Shown here: one piece after another, positions 1 through 8,218 of the stretch | Position numbering within the stretch: position 1 is the first letter of the stretch | How the letters are laid out: each line of letters starts with the position of its first letter | Assembly: GCA_002704755.1 (NCBI GenBank) | Contig: PAHC01000008.1 | Coordinates: 42,236 to 93,162 of the forward strand | Reading direction: 5' to 3' | Origin: Rhodobiaceae bacterium | GTDB taxonomy: Bacteria > Pseudomonadota > Alphaproteobacteria > Rhizobiales > TMED25 | DNA: 50,927 nucleotides | The notes under the pieces: generated by a model | Databases searched by the model: none | Told to the model about the DNA's origin: nothing | What the model saw: only the letters and a program-made list of their open reading frames with translations | Position numbers and translations under genes: made by a program

Positions 1-1
1 A

Positions 2-1102
2 TCTAATGTGCATGTAATTCTAACACAATCTGCCAAGGAATTTGTTACAGAACTTACTGTTTCTCAGTTAGCTCAAAGTTCAGTTCATACAAATTTATTT
101 GATTACCATAGTGAACTACATATGGGGCACATAAATTTATCACGAAGTATGGATTTACTTCTTGTGGCACCTGCCACAGCTAATATTATTGCTAAAATGG
201 CTAATGGAATAGCAGATGATCTTGCTTCTACGACATTATTGGCATCGAACAAACCAATAATTATTGTTCCAGCCATGAACCCTCAGATGTATCAAAATGC
301 AATTACAAAAAATAATATAAAAAAAATTAGAGAGAATGGCATTTATGTCTTTGGACCCTCTCACGGAGAAACTGCGTGTGGTGAAAATGGTATGGGTAGA
401 ATGGAAGAGCCTACAGATATACTTGGGTATATTTTCGAGTTTTTTCAAAAAAGAACAAAACTTAAAAATAAGACTGCATTTGTTACAGCAGGGCCAACAA
501 TCGAACCAATAGATCCAGTGAGATATATTACAAATAATTCTTCAGGCAAGCAAGGCTATGCTATTGCTGCTTCATTAACACAATTTGGTGCAAAGACAAC
601 ATTGATAAGTGGTCCATCAAATGAAACAATTCCGGACGGTGTTAAGTGCATCAAAATCAATACAGCCAAAGAAATGCTCGATGCTGTCCAGAGTCTATCA
701 CCTGCTGATATTGGGATATTTGCAGCTGCAGTTGCAGATTGGAAAGTAAAGAATTATTCCAATCAAAAGATAAAGAAAGATAGAAATGTTCCAAGTTTAG
801 AATTAACTGAAAACATAAATATTATAAAAACTATTGTAAATAATCCAAATACAAAGCCACAACTTGCAATTGGATTTGCTGCAGAAACAGAAAATTTGAT
901 TGAGAATGCTAAAAAGAAGTTAGAAACAGTAAACATCGATTGGCTGCTTGCTAATAATGTATCTCAGAAAAACAAGGTTTTTAATGGTGACAATAATACT
1001 ATAGTTTTTTTCAATAAATCAAATACAGAGAATTGGAAGAAAATGTCAAAGATGGATGTTGCAAATAAGTTATCTAATTTGATATCAGAATATTTTGAAT
1101 GA
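2..1102 (+). CDS. coaBC: Bifunctional phosphopantothenoylcysteine decarboxylase/phosphopantothenate-cysteine ligase, 5' end cut by window
   Basis: CoaBC joins cysteine to 4'-phosphopantothenate (CTP-dependent) and decarboxylates the product, two steps of coenzyme A synthesis in the cytosol. The flavodoxin-like CoaC part is seen first, with the PAMNPQM substrate-recognition motif (about residue 90 of the visible part) and the ACGENGMGRM loop carrying the conserved cysteine. The CoaB part follows from about residue 155, with TAGPTIEPIDPVRYITN, the NSSGKQG nucleotide loop, AAAVADW and KIKK. The frame is open to the left edge; against E. coli CoaBC about 35-40 N-terminal residues are missing, so the GTG at 8 is an internal codon and not the start. 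dut follows 3 bp after the stop, the usual alphaproteobacterial coaBC-dut order. Confidence 0.95.
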   Translation, partial: SNVHVILTQSAKEFVTELTVSQLAQSSVHTNLFDYHSELHMGHINLSRSMDLLLVAPATANIIAKMANGIADDLASTTLLASNKPIIIVPAMNPQMYQNAITKNNIKKIRENGIYVFGPSHGETACGENGMGRMEEPTDILGYIFEFFQKRTKLKNKTAFVTAGPTIEPIDPVRYITNNSSGKQGYAIAASLTQFGAKTTLISGPSNETIPDGVKCIKINTAKEMLDAVQSLSPADIGIFAAAVADWKVKNYSNQKIKKDRNVPSLELTENINIIKTIVNNPNTKPQLAIGFAAETENLIENAKKKLETVNIDWLLANNVSQKNKVFNGDNNTIVFFNKSNTENWKKMSKMDVANKLSNLISEYFE

Positions 1103-1105
1103 TTT

Positions 1106-1561
1106 ATGAAAAATAAACTTAAAATTTATAAAAAATCAAATCGAGAAACTATCAATCTTCCACAATATCAGACACCAGGTTCGTCAGGTCTTGATTTGGT
1201 TGCTAATTTAGAGCAAGATACCCAGCAAATTACTATTAAACCTAATAAATGGGAAATAATCCCAACAGGCATAACAATAGAGTTACCGGATGGCTGTGAA
1301 GCCCAAATCAGACCAAGGTCAGGCTTGGCATACAAATATGGAGTAACAGTTTTAAATTCTCCTGGAACAATTGATAATGATTATAGGGGTGAAATTAAAA
1401 TCATTTTGATAAATCACGGACATGAGGATTTTATTGTAAAAAATGGAGATAGAATCGCCCAAATGATTATTTCAAAATATGAGAAAGTTAAAATAGAAGA
1501 AATCGAATTTTTAACAGAAACATCAAGAAACGACGGTGGCTTTGGATCTACAGGTCTATAG
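1106..1561 (+). CDS. dut: dUTP diphosphatase (trimeric dUTPase)
   Basis: Hydrolyses dUTP to dUMP and pyrophosphate, keeping uracil out of DNA and supplying dUMP for thymidylate synthesis. At 151 aa it has the usual length of the homotrimeric family. All five motifs are visible: GLDLVA (I), RPRSGLAYKYGV (II), GTIDNDYRGEI (III, with the catalytic-water Asp), RIAQMII (IV) and the glycine-rich C-terminal arm RNDGGFGSTG (V). It begins 3 bp after the coaBC stop and is followed after 14 bp by the ThiF-like gene, so it probably shares one transcript with both. Confidence 0.96.
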   Translation: MKNKLKIYKKSNRETINLPQYQTPGSSGLDLVANLEQDTQQITIKPNKWEIIPTGITIELPDGCEAQIRPRSGLAYKYGVTVLNSPGTIDNDYRGEIKIILINHGHEDFIVKNGDRIAQMIISKYEKVKIEEIEFLTETSRNDGGFGSTGL

Positions 1562-1575
1562 GTTTTTGATTTTAT

Positions 1576-2325
1576 ATGTCAGTTACAGCTAAATTAAATG
1601 AAGAGGAACTTAAGAGATATTCAAAGCAAATTCTCATAAAGAATATAGGTGGTCCTGGTCAATTAAAATTAAAAAATACTAAAATAATAGTTATTGGAGC
1701 TGGGGGCTTAGGAGCGCCGGTTATAATGCATTTGTCAAGTGTTGGGGTCGGTTGCATAGGTATAGTCGATTTTGATAAAGTAGATGTTTCAAATTTACAA
1801 AGACAGTTTATACATAATGTAAATAGCGTAGGTTTTCCGAAAGTAGATAGCGCTAAAACATTTGTGAGCCAATTAAACCCAAATATATTAGTTAATACTT
1901 ATCAAATCGACGCCAAGGATAGGGGGTTTAAAGATATCATAAGTAAATATGACATGATTGTAGACTGCACAGATAATTTTAATACTAGATTTAGAGTTGC
2001 TGATTTATGTCAAGAACTTAAAAAACCCTACATATTTGGCAGTGTAAGGGCATTCGAAGGACAGATTACATCAATTTTACCATCAATCAGTGAACTTAAA
2101 TACCCAAAGATTAGAGACTTATTTGATGAGGAAACATTAGAAGATAATCAAGAAACATGTGCAGACCTGGGAATATTATCTATAACCACTACTCTTGTTG
2201 GAACTATTATGGGTGGTGAGGCCATCAAAATAAGCTTGGGTTTTGAAAATACATTAGTAGGGAAATTATTAGTAGTTGACATACTTAATAATAAGTTTGA
2301 GACATTTGTATATGATGGTCATTAA
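1576..2325 (+). CDS. ThiF/MoeB-family (E1-like) adenylyltransferase without zinc-binding cysteines
   Basis: Members adenylate the C-terminal Gly-Gly of a ubiquitin-like sulfur carrier (MoaD or ThiS) for molybdopterin or thiamine synthesis. The 249-aa protein has the N-terminal Rossmann nucleotide site GAGGLGAPV (about 42-50), the arginine segment NLQRQF, DCTDNFNTR and the cysteine motif ETCADLGILS. Family members normally carry two CxxC pairs that bind structural zinc, one before the cysteine motif and one at the C terminus. Neither is present: YPKIRDLF stands where CYRCL is expected, and the protein ends at FVYDGH without a second pair. MoeB or ThiF activity is therefore probable from fold and context only, and no carrier gene lies in the window. 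Its 3' end overlaps the next gene by 11-14 bp. Confidence 0.85.
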   Translation: MSVTAKLNEEELKRYSKQILIKNIGGPGQLKLKNTKIIVIGAGGLGAPVIMHLSSVGVGCIGIVDFDKVDVSNLQRQFIHNVNSVGFPKVDSAKTFVSQLNPNILVNTYQIDAKDRGFKDIISKYDMIVDCTDNFNTRFRVADLCQELKKPYIFGSVRAFEGQITSILPSISELKYPKIRDLFDEETLEDNQETCADLGILSITTTLVGTIMGGEAIKISLGFENTLVGKLLVVDILNNKFETFVYDGH

Positions 2326-2905
2326 GAATTATATATTAAATAAAGTAATAATTATTTTCATAATCATTTTGAGTGTTATTTTTTTTGCAGCCAAGACTTT
2401 TCAAAATGCATTTAAAGAGTATGAAGAAGTTATTGTAAACTCATCAAGTGAAATCACAAAAGTAAATAATAGTGACTACAACTTCAAAAGTCTAAGGTCA
2501 ACAAAGACGAATGTTAGATTAGGTCCTTCTTTAGAACATAGTATTATTTGGACATACAATAAAAGATCGATCCCGATTGAAATACTAGAGGATGTAAGTG
2601 GATGGAGTAAGATAAGAGATTTTGACGCTAATATTGGGTGGGTAAAAAATACCCTTATTTCATCAAATAGAACTGGCATTATAGCCCCTTGGGAAGTTAA
2701 TAAGGAAATTGATATTTACCACGATTTATATACTGCAAAAGACACCCAAAAAGTTAAAACAAAGTTAGAACCGGGAGTGATAGTTAAAATAATCCAATGT
2801 GATGGTATTAATTGTAATGTAAGCGTAGGTGATAGAACAGGCTGGATATCTCAAGATCTGATTTATGGTGTTTATAGAAATGAAGAAATTTATCTAACTA
2901 AATAA
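2312..2905 (+). CDS. Membrane-anchored SH3-like domain protein
   Basis: About 197 aa. One hydrophobic N-terminal segment (around residues 9-27, rich in I, V and F) acts as an uncleaved anchor or signal peptide, so the rest should be periplasmic. Two bacterial SH3 repeats follow. The first contains NVRLGPSLEHSI, a WSKIRD core and an IGWVKNTL end; the second contains VKIIQCDG and RTGWISQDL. This matches a small SH3 family common in Alphaproteobacteria, thought to bind cell-wall or peptide ligands; no enzymatic motif is seen. Two tandem ATGs at 2312 and 2315 are preferred over a TTG at 2276, which would put a non-family stretch ahead of the membrane segment and lengthen the overlap with the ThiF-like gene. 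Translational coupling to that gene is likely. Confidence 0.8.
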   Translation: MMVIKNYILNKVIIIFIIILSVIFFAAKTFQNAFKEYEEVIVNSSSEITKVNNSDYNFKSLRSTKTNVRLGPSLEHSIIWTYNKRSIPIEILEDVSGWSKIRDFDANIGWVKNTLISSNRTGIIAPWEVNKEIDIYHDLYTAKDTQKVKTKLEPGVIVKIIQCDGINCNVSVGDRTGWISQDLIYGVYRNEEIYLTK

Positions 2906-2916
2906 TCGGAATCTTT

Positions 2917-3351
2917 CTATTTATCCGATAGGGTTATAACAAGATCTATTGATTTAATTTTTTTCCCTTCTGGGACTTCATAATTATCTAAATTAATTTT
3001 GACTGCATCAGTTGATATATCTTCTATTTCTTTTTCATTCACAACATGGTAATGATTTTTAGTATTGCGGTCGTAATATGTTTTTTGATTGTCCAGTTGT
3101 AATGTTTTTATTAGTCCATTTTGTGAAAAATGGTTAAGTGTATTATAAACTGTTGCAAGAGATATTTTTAGATTTTTAATTTTTGTTTCGTCATGAAGAT
3201 CTTCAGCAGTAAAATGACCGCTTTTAAAGTTAAATAGTAGACTAGCGAGAGAGACTCTTTGTTTGGTTAATTTAATGTCAGCTCTCCTAAGCATTCCCAT
3301 TATACATATCTTATTCATAAGAGGCTTTGTATCTGATGTTTGGTTTTGCAT
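2917..3351 (-). CDS. irr: Fur-family iron response regulator, Irr-like
   Basis: Irr is the heme-responsive member of the Fur family in Alphaproteobacteria; it represses or activates iron and heme genes when iron is scarce. The 144-aa protein has the winged-helix region (TKQRVSLASLLF, then ISLATVYNTLNHF around 63-75) and a dimerisation half with YYDRNTKNHYHVV. The latter aligns with the Irr segment that in rhizobia carries a histidine cluster (HHH); here only His100 and His102 remain, as H-Y-H. Divergent placement next to fabA is a conserved alphaproteobacterial arrangement and is the main reason for choosing Irr over Fur or Zur; a second, canonical Fur lies at 21569-21991. It converges on the SH3 gene with an 11-bp gap. 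An internal ATG at codon 12 is an alternative start. Confidence 0.82.
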   Translation of the reverse strand: MQNQTSDTKPLMNKICIMGMLRRADIKLTKQRVSLASLLFNFKSGHFTAEDLHDETKIKNLKISLATVYNTLNHFSQNGLIKTLQLDNQKTYYDRNTKNHYHVVNEKEIEDISTDAVKINLDNYEVPEGKKIKSIDLVITLSDK

Positions 3352-3374
3352 TTAAAAATTAATGATATATATTA

Positions 3375-3399
3375 AAATTAGTTTTATCTAACTTATAAT
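3375..3399 (+). promoter_or_regulatory. Candidate fabA promoter -10 box with overlapping inverted repeat (possible Irr/Fur-type operator)
   Basis: The irr-fabA gap holds a perfect TATAAT hexamer at 3394-3399, 33 bases before the fabA ATG. Immediately upstream lies an inverted repeat, AAATTAG (3375-3381) and CTAACTT (3388-3394), matching at six of seven positions across a 6-base spacer. No good -35 hexamer is visible. A dyad sitting between -35 and -10 suits repression, and its place next to irr suggests the product of that gene as the binder. The site is seen in the sequence; the regulator assignment is inference, and short dyads are common in such AT-rich DNA. Confidence 0.4.
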
Positions 3400-3432
3400 A
3401 GAATAATATTAATGTAAATTATTGAATTTTGT

Positions 3433-3942
3433 ATGTCTAATTTTAATAAGTCCTCGTTTAATTATAATGATTTGATTGAATGTGCTGAAGGAAAATTATT
3501 TGGCCCTGGAAATGCTAAGTTACCTATGCCTCCAATGTTAATGTTTGATAAAATATCACACATAAGTCAAGAGGGTGGAATTTTTTCAAAAGGGCAGATA
3601 GTAGCTGAGATGGAAATAAAAGACGATTTATGGTTTTTTGATTGCCATTTTCAAAATGATCCTGTTATGCCAGGATGTTTAGGTCTTGATGCACTATGGC
3701 AGTTGTTGGGATTTTATCTAGGTTGGCTTGGAAGACCAGGAAAAGGAAGAGCATTAGGAGTGGGTGAAGTAAAATTTTTTGGAATGATTGACCCTTCTAT
3801 TAAACACATAGAATATAAAGTTAATATTAAAAAGTTAGTTACAAGAAACCTAACTTTAGGTGTAGCCGACGGAGAACTCTATGCAGATAGTGAAAAAGTT
3901 TATTCTGCAGAGGGGCTTAAAGTTGGTCTATTTGAAAATTAA
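3433..3942 (+). CDS. fabA: 3-hydroxydecanoyl-[ACP] dehydratase/isomerase
   Basis: FabA dehydrates 3-hydroxydecanoyl-ACP and isomerises trans-2- to cis-3-decenoyl-ACP, the branch point of anaerobic unsaturated fatty acid synthesis. The 169-aa hotdog-fold protein has standard length. The active-site histidine lies in FDCHFQNDPVMPGC and the catalytic aspartate in CLGLDALWQLLGFYLGW, both as in E. coli FabA. It is first in a fabA-fabB-fabI operon (13-bp gap to fabB, none between fabB and fabI) and diverges from irr, so iron-linked control of membrane lipid synthesis is plausible. No clear Shine-Dalgarno precedes the ATG. Confidence 0.97.
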   Translation: MSNFNKSSFNYNDLIECAEGKLFGPGNAKLPMPPMLMFDKISHISQEGGIFSKGQIVAEMEIKDDLWFFDCHFQNDPVMPGCLGLDALWQLLGFYLGWLGRPGKGRALGVGEVKFFGMIDPSIKHIEYKVNIKKLVTRNLTLGVADGELYADSEKVYSAEGLKVGLFEN

Positions 3943-3955
3943 AGGGAGATAAGTT

Positions 3956-5170
3956 TTGCGCAGAGTTGTAGTAACGGGGATGGGGATTATCTCCAGTATA
4001 GGTAATAACGTTGACGATGTTAAGGAATCTCTTTTTGAATGCAAACCTGGTATTACAAAAGCTGTTGACTATGGAAGTTATGGATTTAAATCACAAGTAT
4101 ATGGTAACCCAACAATTGAATTAGAAAAATACATTGATAGAAGAAAGCTTCGTTTTTTGGCTGATGGATCCGCATGGGCATATATATCAGCCGAGCAGGC
4201 AATAGCAGATGCTGGACTCTCAGAGGGGGAAGTTTCAAATGAAAGAACAGGACTGATAGTTGGGACTGGTGGACCATCAACTAGAGCAATAGTCAAGGCT
4301 GCTGATCAAACAAGGGAACGGGGCGCAAAACATGTAGGGCCATTTGTTGTACCAAAAGCAATGTGTTCAATGGCTTCTGCAACGTTATCAACGTATTTGG
4401 GAATTAAAGGTGTTAACTATTCTATTTCATCAGCCTGTGCAACTTCAAATAATTGCATAGGAAGCTCATACGAACTAATTAAGTGGGGAAATCAGGATGT
4501 AATGATTGCTGGTGGAGGGGAAGAACTCGATTGGACGCTATCTGTTACATTTGATGCGATGGGTGCGATGTCATCAAATTTTAATGACGAACCGCATAGG
4601 GCTAGTCGAGCTTATGATTTAAACCGGGATGGATTTGTAATTGCTGGTGGCGCTGGTATTCTAATTTTAGAAGAATTTGAACACGCAAAAGCACGTGGAG
4701 CCAAGATATATGCAGAAATAGTTGGTTATGGTTCTACATCAGATGGTAATGATATGGTATTGCTATCTGGCGAAGGTGCAGAGAGGGCGATGAAATTAGC
4801 AACTTCAGATGTGAAAGAAAATATTGACTATATTAACCCACATGCAACATCAACGCCCCAAGGTGATATAATTGAGGCTAATGCGATTAAGAATTTCTTT
4901 GGCAAAAATGTACCTGTAATCTCTGCAACAAAATCTTTGAGCGGGCATTCATTAGGTGCAGCTGGTGCTCACGAAGCTATATTCTCTCTCATAATGATGG
5001 AGAATAATTTCATTTGCAAATCTGCTAATATTGATGAGTTAGACTCAAATTTTGAAGATATTCCAATAGCCCTTGAAAGACAGGAAAATAAAGAATTAAA
5101 TTTTGTTATGTCCAATGCTTTTGGCTTTGGTGGAACAAATGCTTGTTTAGTATTTCAGAAAGTTCATTAA
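3956..5170 (+). CDS. fabB: 3-oxoacyl-[ACP] synthase I
   Basis: FabB condenses malonyl-ACP with acyl-ACP and elongates the cis-3-decenoyl-ACP made by FabA, so the pair commits carbon to unsaturated fatty acids. The 404-aa protein carries the Cys-His-His triad of elongating ketosynthases: Cys in SSACATSNN (about 163), His in NPHATSTPQGD (about 298) and His in SLSGHSLGAAGAHE (about 333). The C-terminal FGFGGTNACLVF is also present. The start is a TTG at 3956, supported by the ribosome-binding sequence AAGGGAGA just upstream and by the first residues RRVVVTGMG, which match the family N terminus. The stop at 5170 abuts the fabI ATG. Confidence 0.97.
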   Translation: MRRVVVTGMGIISSIGNNVDDVKESLFECKPGITKAVDYGSYGFKSQVYGNPTIELEKYIDRRKLRFLADGSAWAYISAEQAIADAGLSEGEVSNERTGLIVGTGGPSTRAIVKAADQTRERGAKHVGPFVVPKAMCSMASATLSTYLGIKGVNYSISSACATSNNCIGSSYELIKWGNQDVMIAGGGEELDWTLSVTFDAMGAMSSNFNDEPHRASRAYDLNRDGFVIAGGAGILILEEFEHAKARGAKIYAEIVGYGSTSDGNDMVLLSGEGAERAMKLATSDVKENIDYINPHATSTPQGDIIEANAIKNFFGKNVPVISATKSLSGHSLGAAGAHEAIFSLIMMENNFICKSANIDELDSNFEDIPIALERQENKELNFVMSNAFGFGGTNACLVFQKVH

Positions 5171-6019
5171 ATGAATGACATAAAAATTAGCTCAAATTTA
5201 AATTTATCTCTCATGAAGGGAAAGAGGGGTGTTGTGATGGGTGTCGCAAATGATCATTCAATTGCATGGGGTATTGCGAGATCATTATTCGCAGCAGGTG
5301 CTGATATCGCATTTTCATATCAAACAGAAACATTAAAGAAAAGAGTTGAACCTCTTGCTGAGGAGTTGGGATCAAATTTAGTACTTCCTTGTGACGTGGA
5401 GTCTAGTGAGCAAGTGATAGATTTTTTTTATAAAATTGGTAAAAAATGGGGTCAAATCGATTTTCTTGTTCATGCTATTGCATTTTCAGATAAAAGCCAA
5501 CTTAAGGGTCATTATTATCAGACAACTAAAGAAAATTTTATAAAAACAATGCTAATATCATGTTATTCACTCACAGAGATAGCAAGAGAAGCACAAAAAA
5601 TTATGAATAATAAAGGATCAATTCTAACATTAACATTTGATGGTGCTAATAAAGTAATGCCAAATTATAATGTGATGGGAATTGCAAAAGCAGGATTGGA
5701 GTCCTCAGTTAGATATCTTGCCTCAGATTTTGGTGAAAGAGGTATCAGAGTAAATGCAATATCTGCAGGACCTATGAGAACATTAGCAGGTGGGGGTATT
5801 ACAGATGCAAGAGCAATGTATAATTTTCAAAAAAGACATTCACCCTTAAGGAGGACCATCACACTTGATGAAATTGGTGGTGCATCGATATATCTCCTAA
5901 GCGACCTTTCTTCAGGTGTTACGGGTGAGGTGCATTATGTCGATTCTGGTTACAACATCATATCTACTCCACGTCCTGAGATGCTTCAAGATAAAACGAT
6001 ATACAATAGCCAGGATTAG
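5171..6019 (+). CDS. fabI: Enoyl-[ACP] reductase (NADH)
   Basis: FabI reduces trans-2-enoyl-ACP in the last step of each elongation cycle and is the triclosan target in many bacteria. The 282-aa short-chain-dehydrogenase-like protein has the FabI cofactor segment GVANDHSIAWGIA and the catalytic Tyr-x6-Lys as YNVMGIAK (about 167-174). RVNAISAGPMRTLA and TGEVHYVDSGYN are also present. Where E. coli FabI has Tyr146, this protein has Phe in LTLTFDGA; mycobacterial InhA also has Phe there, so activity is expected. The ATG directly follows the fabB stop. The gene converges on pnp with a 14-bp gap, and a candidate terminator spans the junction. Confidence 0.96.
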   Translation: MNDIKISSNLNLSLMKGKRGVVMGVANDHSIAWGIARSLFAAGADIAFSYQTETLKKRVEPLAEELGSNLVLPCDVESSEQVIDFFYKIGKKWGQIDFLVHAIAFSDKSQLKGHYYQTTKENFIKTMLISCYSLTEIAREAQKIMNNKGSILTLTFDGANKVMPNYNVMGIAKAGLESSVRYLASDFGERGIRVNAISAGPMRTLAGGGITDARAMYNFQKRHSPLRRTITLDEIGGASIYLLSDLSSGVTGEVHYVDSGYNIISTPRPEMLQDKTIYNSQD

Positions 6020-6052
6020 TTTTAAATTATATTTTAATCCTTTTTCTTTTTT
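6013..6052 (+). terminator. Possible intrinsic terminator of the fabA-fabB-fabI operon
   Basis: GGATTA (6013-6018, in the end of fabI) can pair with TAATCC (6035-6040) across a 16-base AU-rich loop. It is followed directly by the pyrimidine tract TTTTTCTTTTTTC. The stem is short and the loop long, so it is weak by itself. The T-rich tract lies inside the 3' end of the opposing pnp gene. On the minus strand the same hairpin has no U tract, so it would not serve pnp. Confidence 0.35.
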
Positions 6053-8199
6053 CTACTTCTCTTAGGTTTAACCTCATCATCAGTTGATGTCTCACCTTTT
6101 ACTTCAAGACCTGTTTTTTGATCAAGCCCTTTCATTGACAATCTTGCTTTTCCTCTGTCGTCGAAGCCAATTAGTTTTACATACACTTCTTCATTTTCGT
6201 TAACAACATCTGTCACTTGTGATGTTCTTTCATTGCTTAGTTGTGAAATATGCACCAATCCATCTCTAGGACCAAAGAAATTAACAAAAGCACCAAAATC
6301 AACAATCTTAACGATTTTACCTTTATAGATTTCTCCGACTTCCGGTTCATCTACAATCATATGAATTTTTTCCTTTGCCATTTCAATTGCGTTCTTGTCA
6401 GCTGACGCAATTGTTATAACCCCAGAGTCTTCAACACTTATTTTTGCGCCTGTCTGCTCAACCATTTCTTTAATAACTTTACCACCTGAACCAATTACGT
6501 CTTTTATTTTATCTACAGGTATGTTCATTGTAACAATTCTTGGAGCATTATCAGCGACATCATTTCTGGATGTTTTTATGGCTTTTTGCATTTCAGATAG
6601 AATATGTTTTCTTCCATCTTTAGCTTGATCAAGAGCTTTTTTCATGATTTCTTTTGTAATGCCAGCTATTTTTATATCCATCTGAAGAGTAGTAATTCCT
6701 TTGCTGGTACCTGCAACCTTGAAGTCCATATCACCGAGATGATCCTCATCTCCAATAATATCAGACAGGACTGCATAATCTTTTCCCTCTAGAATCAAGC
6801 CCATCGCAATACCAGCTATTGGTTCCCTTATTGGGACACCTGCATCCATCAGGGATAATGATGCGCCGCATACGCTTGCCATTGAAGAGGATCCGTTTGA
6901 CTCAGTTATTTCTGATACTATTCTGATGGTGTAAGGAAATTCATCTTTACTTGGAAGTAACGGATGAATGGCTCGCCATGCAAGCTTTCCATGACCGACT
7001 TCTCTCCTACCTGTTGCGCCAATTCTTCCAACTTCGCCCACAGAATATGGAGGAAAGTTGTAATGTAATAGAAAATTTTCTTTTTTAGTGCCATCTAGCG
7101 AGTCAATGTATTGTTCATCTTCAGCTGTTCCTAGAGTTGTTACAACTAATGCTTGTGTTTCACCTCTGGTAAAAAGTGATGAACCATGTGTTTGAGCAAG
7201 AGTACCAACTTCAACTGATATTGGTCTAATATCTGCCAAACCTCTTCCATCAATTCTTTTTGAGTCTTTCAATATGAGAGTTCGGACAATATTACTCTCT
7301 ATATTTTTGAAGATATCTGAAGCCGCAATATCATCAAGATCTTCGCCATACTCTTTTGATAGTTCTTCAAAAACAAAATCTTTAGTTTTTGTAACTTCTT
7401 TGTATCTTTCCTGTTTATCAATGATTTTGAATGCATCTTCTAATTTAACTTTTGCAACTTTTGTTATAAAGTTTTCCATTGCTGAATGATCTTTTAATTC
7501 AATTTCCATTGGATCTTTAGCACATTTTCTTGCAAGATTTTTGATCATTTCAATGACATCTTGCATGCCCCCATGAGCAAACATAACCGCTTCTAACATT
7601 ATCTTTTCACTCAATTCTGATGCTTCAGACTCAATCATTAATATTGCATTTTTGGTTCCTGCAACAATGAGATCAAGGTTTGAGTCCTGCATTTCACTGG
7701 TAGTTGGGTTTAATATGAATTCGTTATTATTATAACCAACTTTTGCAGCACCAATAGGACCTTTAAAAGGAATGCCAGATATAGTCAAAGCAGCAGAACA
7801 CGCTATCATAGCAACGATATCAGCATCATTTTCATGATCATATGTTAACACTGTAGCAATCACTTGTGTTTCATTTTTAAATTCTTTTACAAATAGCGGG
7901 CGGATAGGTCTATCTATAAGTCTGGAAATCAGGGTTTCTCTTTCTGTAGGGCGTCCTTCACGCTTGAAATATCCGCCTGGTATTTTACCAGATGCATATG
8001 ATTTTTCTTGGTAATTTACTGTGAGTGGAAAAAAATCAATTCCTGACTTAGGCTTCTTTTCTGCACAAACAGTTGCAATAACGGATGTGCCTCCATATGT
8101 TACAATCACTGCTCCATCTGCCTGTCTTGCTACTTTTCCTGTCTCGATCTTGAGATTTCTACCACCCCAAGTAATTTCTTCTTTTTGTATATTAAACAT
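6034..8199 (-). CDS. pnp: Polynucleotide phosphorylase
   Basis: Phosphorolytic 3'-5' exoribonuclease of the RNA degradosome; it releases nucleoside diphosphates and can add 3' tails. The 721-aa protein has normal length and domain order: first RNase PH domain (YQEKSYASGKIPGGYFKREG), an all-alpha linker, a second RNase PH domain (FPPYSVGEVGRIG, GDEDHLGDMDFKVAGT), a KH domain (IKDVIGSGGKVIKEM, about 563-577) and an S1 domain (about 620-690, DFGAFVNFFGPRDGLVHIS). A lysine- and arginine-rich tail ends the protein. It is the last gene of the rimP-nusA-infB-rbfA-truB-rpsO-pnp operon, 19 bp after rpsO. The rpsO-pnp junction is a known site of RNase III autocontrol in enterobacteria; no strong hairpin is evident here. 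Confidence 0.98.
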   Translation of the reverse strand: MFNIQKEEITWGGRNLKIETGKVARQADGAVIVTYGGTSVIATVCAEKKPKSGIDFFPLTVNYQEKSYASGKIPGGYFKREGRPTERETLISRLIDRPIRPLFVKEFKNETQVIATVLTYDHENDADIVAMIACSAALTISGIPFKGPIGAAKVGYNNNEFILNPTTSEMQDSNLDLIVAGTKNAILMIESEASELSEKIMLEAVMFAHGGMQDVIEMIKNLARKCAKDPMEIELKDHSAMENFITKVAKVKLEDAFKIIDKQERYKEVTKTKDFVFEELSKEYGEDLDDIAASDIFKNIESNIVRTLILKDSKRIDGRGLADIRPISVEVGTLAQTHGSSLFTRGETQALVVTTLGTAEDEQYIDSLDGTKKENFLLHYNFPPYSVGEVGRIGATGRREVGHGKLAWRAIHPLLPSKDEFPYTIRIVSEITESNGSSSMASVCGASLSLMDAGVPIREPIAGIAMGLILEGKDYAVLSDIIGDEDHLGDMDFKVAGTSKGITTLQMDIKIAGITKEIMKKALDQAKDGRKHILSEMQKAIKTSRNDVADNAPRIVTMNIPVDKIKDVIGSGGKVIKEMVEQTGAKISVEDSGVITIASADKNAIEMAKEKIHMIVDEPEVGEIYKGKIVKIVDFGAFVNFFGPRDGLVHISQLSNERTSQVTDVVNENEEVYVKLIGFDDRGKARLSMKGLDQKTGLEVKGETSTDDEVKPKRSRKKKKD

Positions 8200-8218
8200 T
8201 CTTTTCCAATCTATTTTT

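Noticed and set aside
2905..2929. ATCGGA/TCCGAT inverted repeat between the convergent SH3 and irr genes
   Set aside because: 6-bp stem with a 13-base loop and no T run on either side; too weak to call a terminator.
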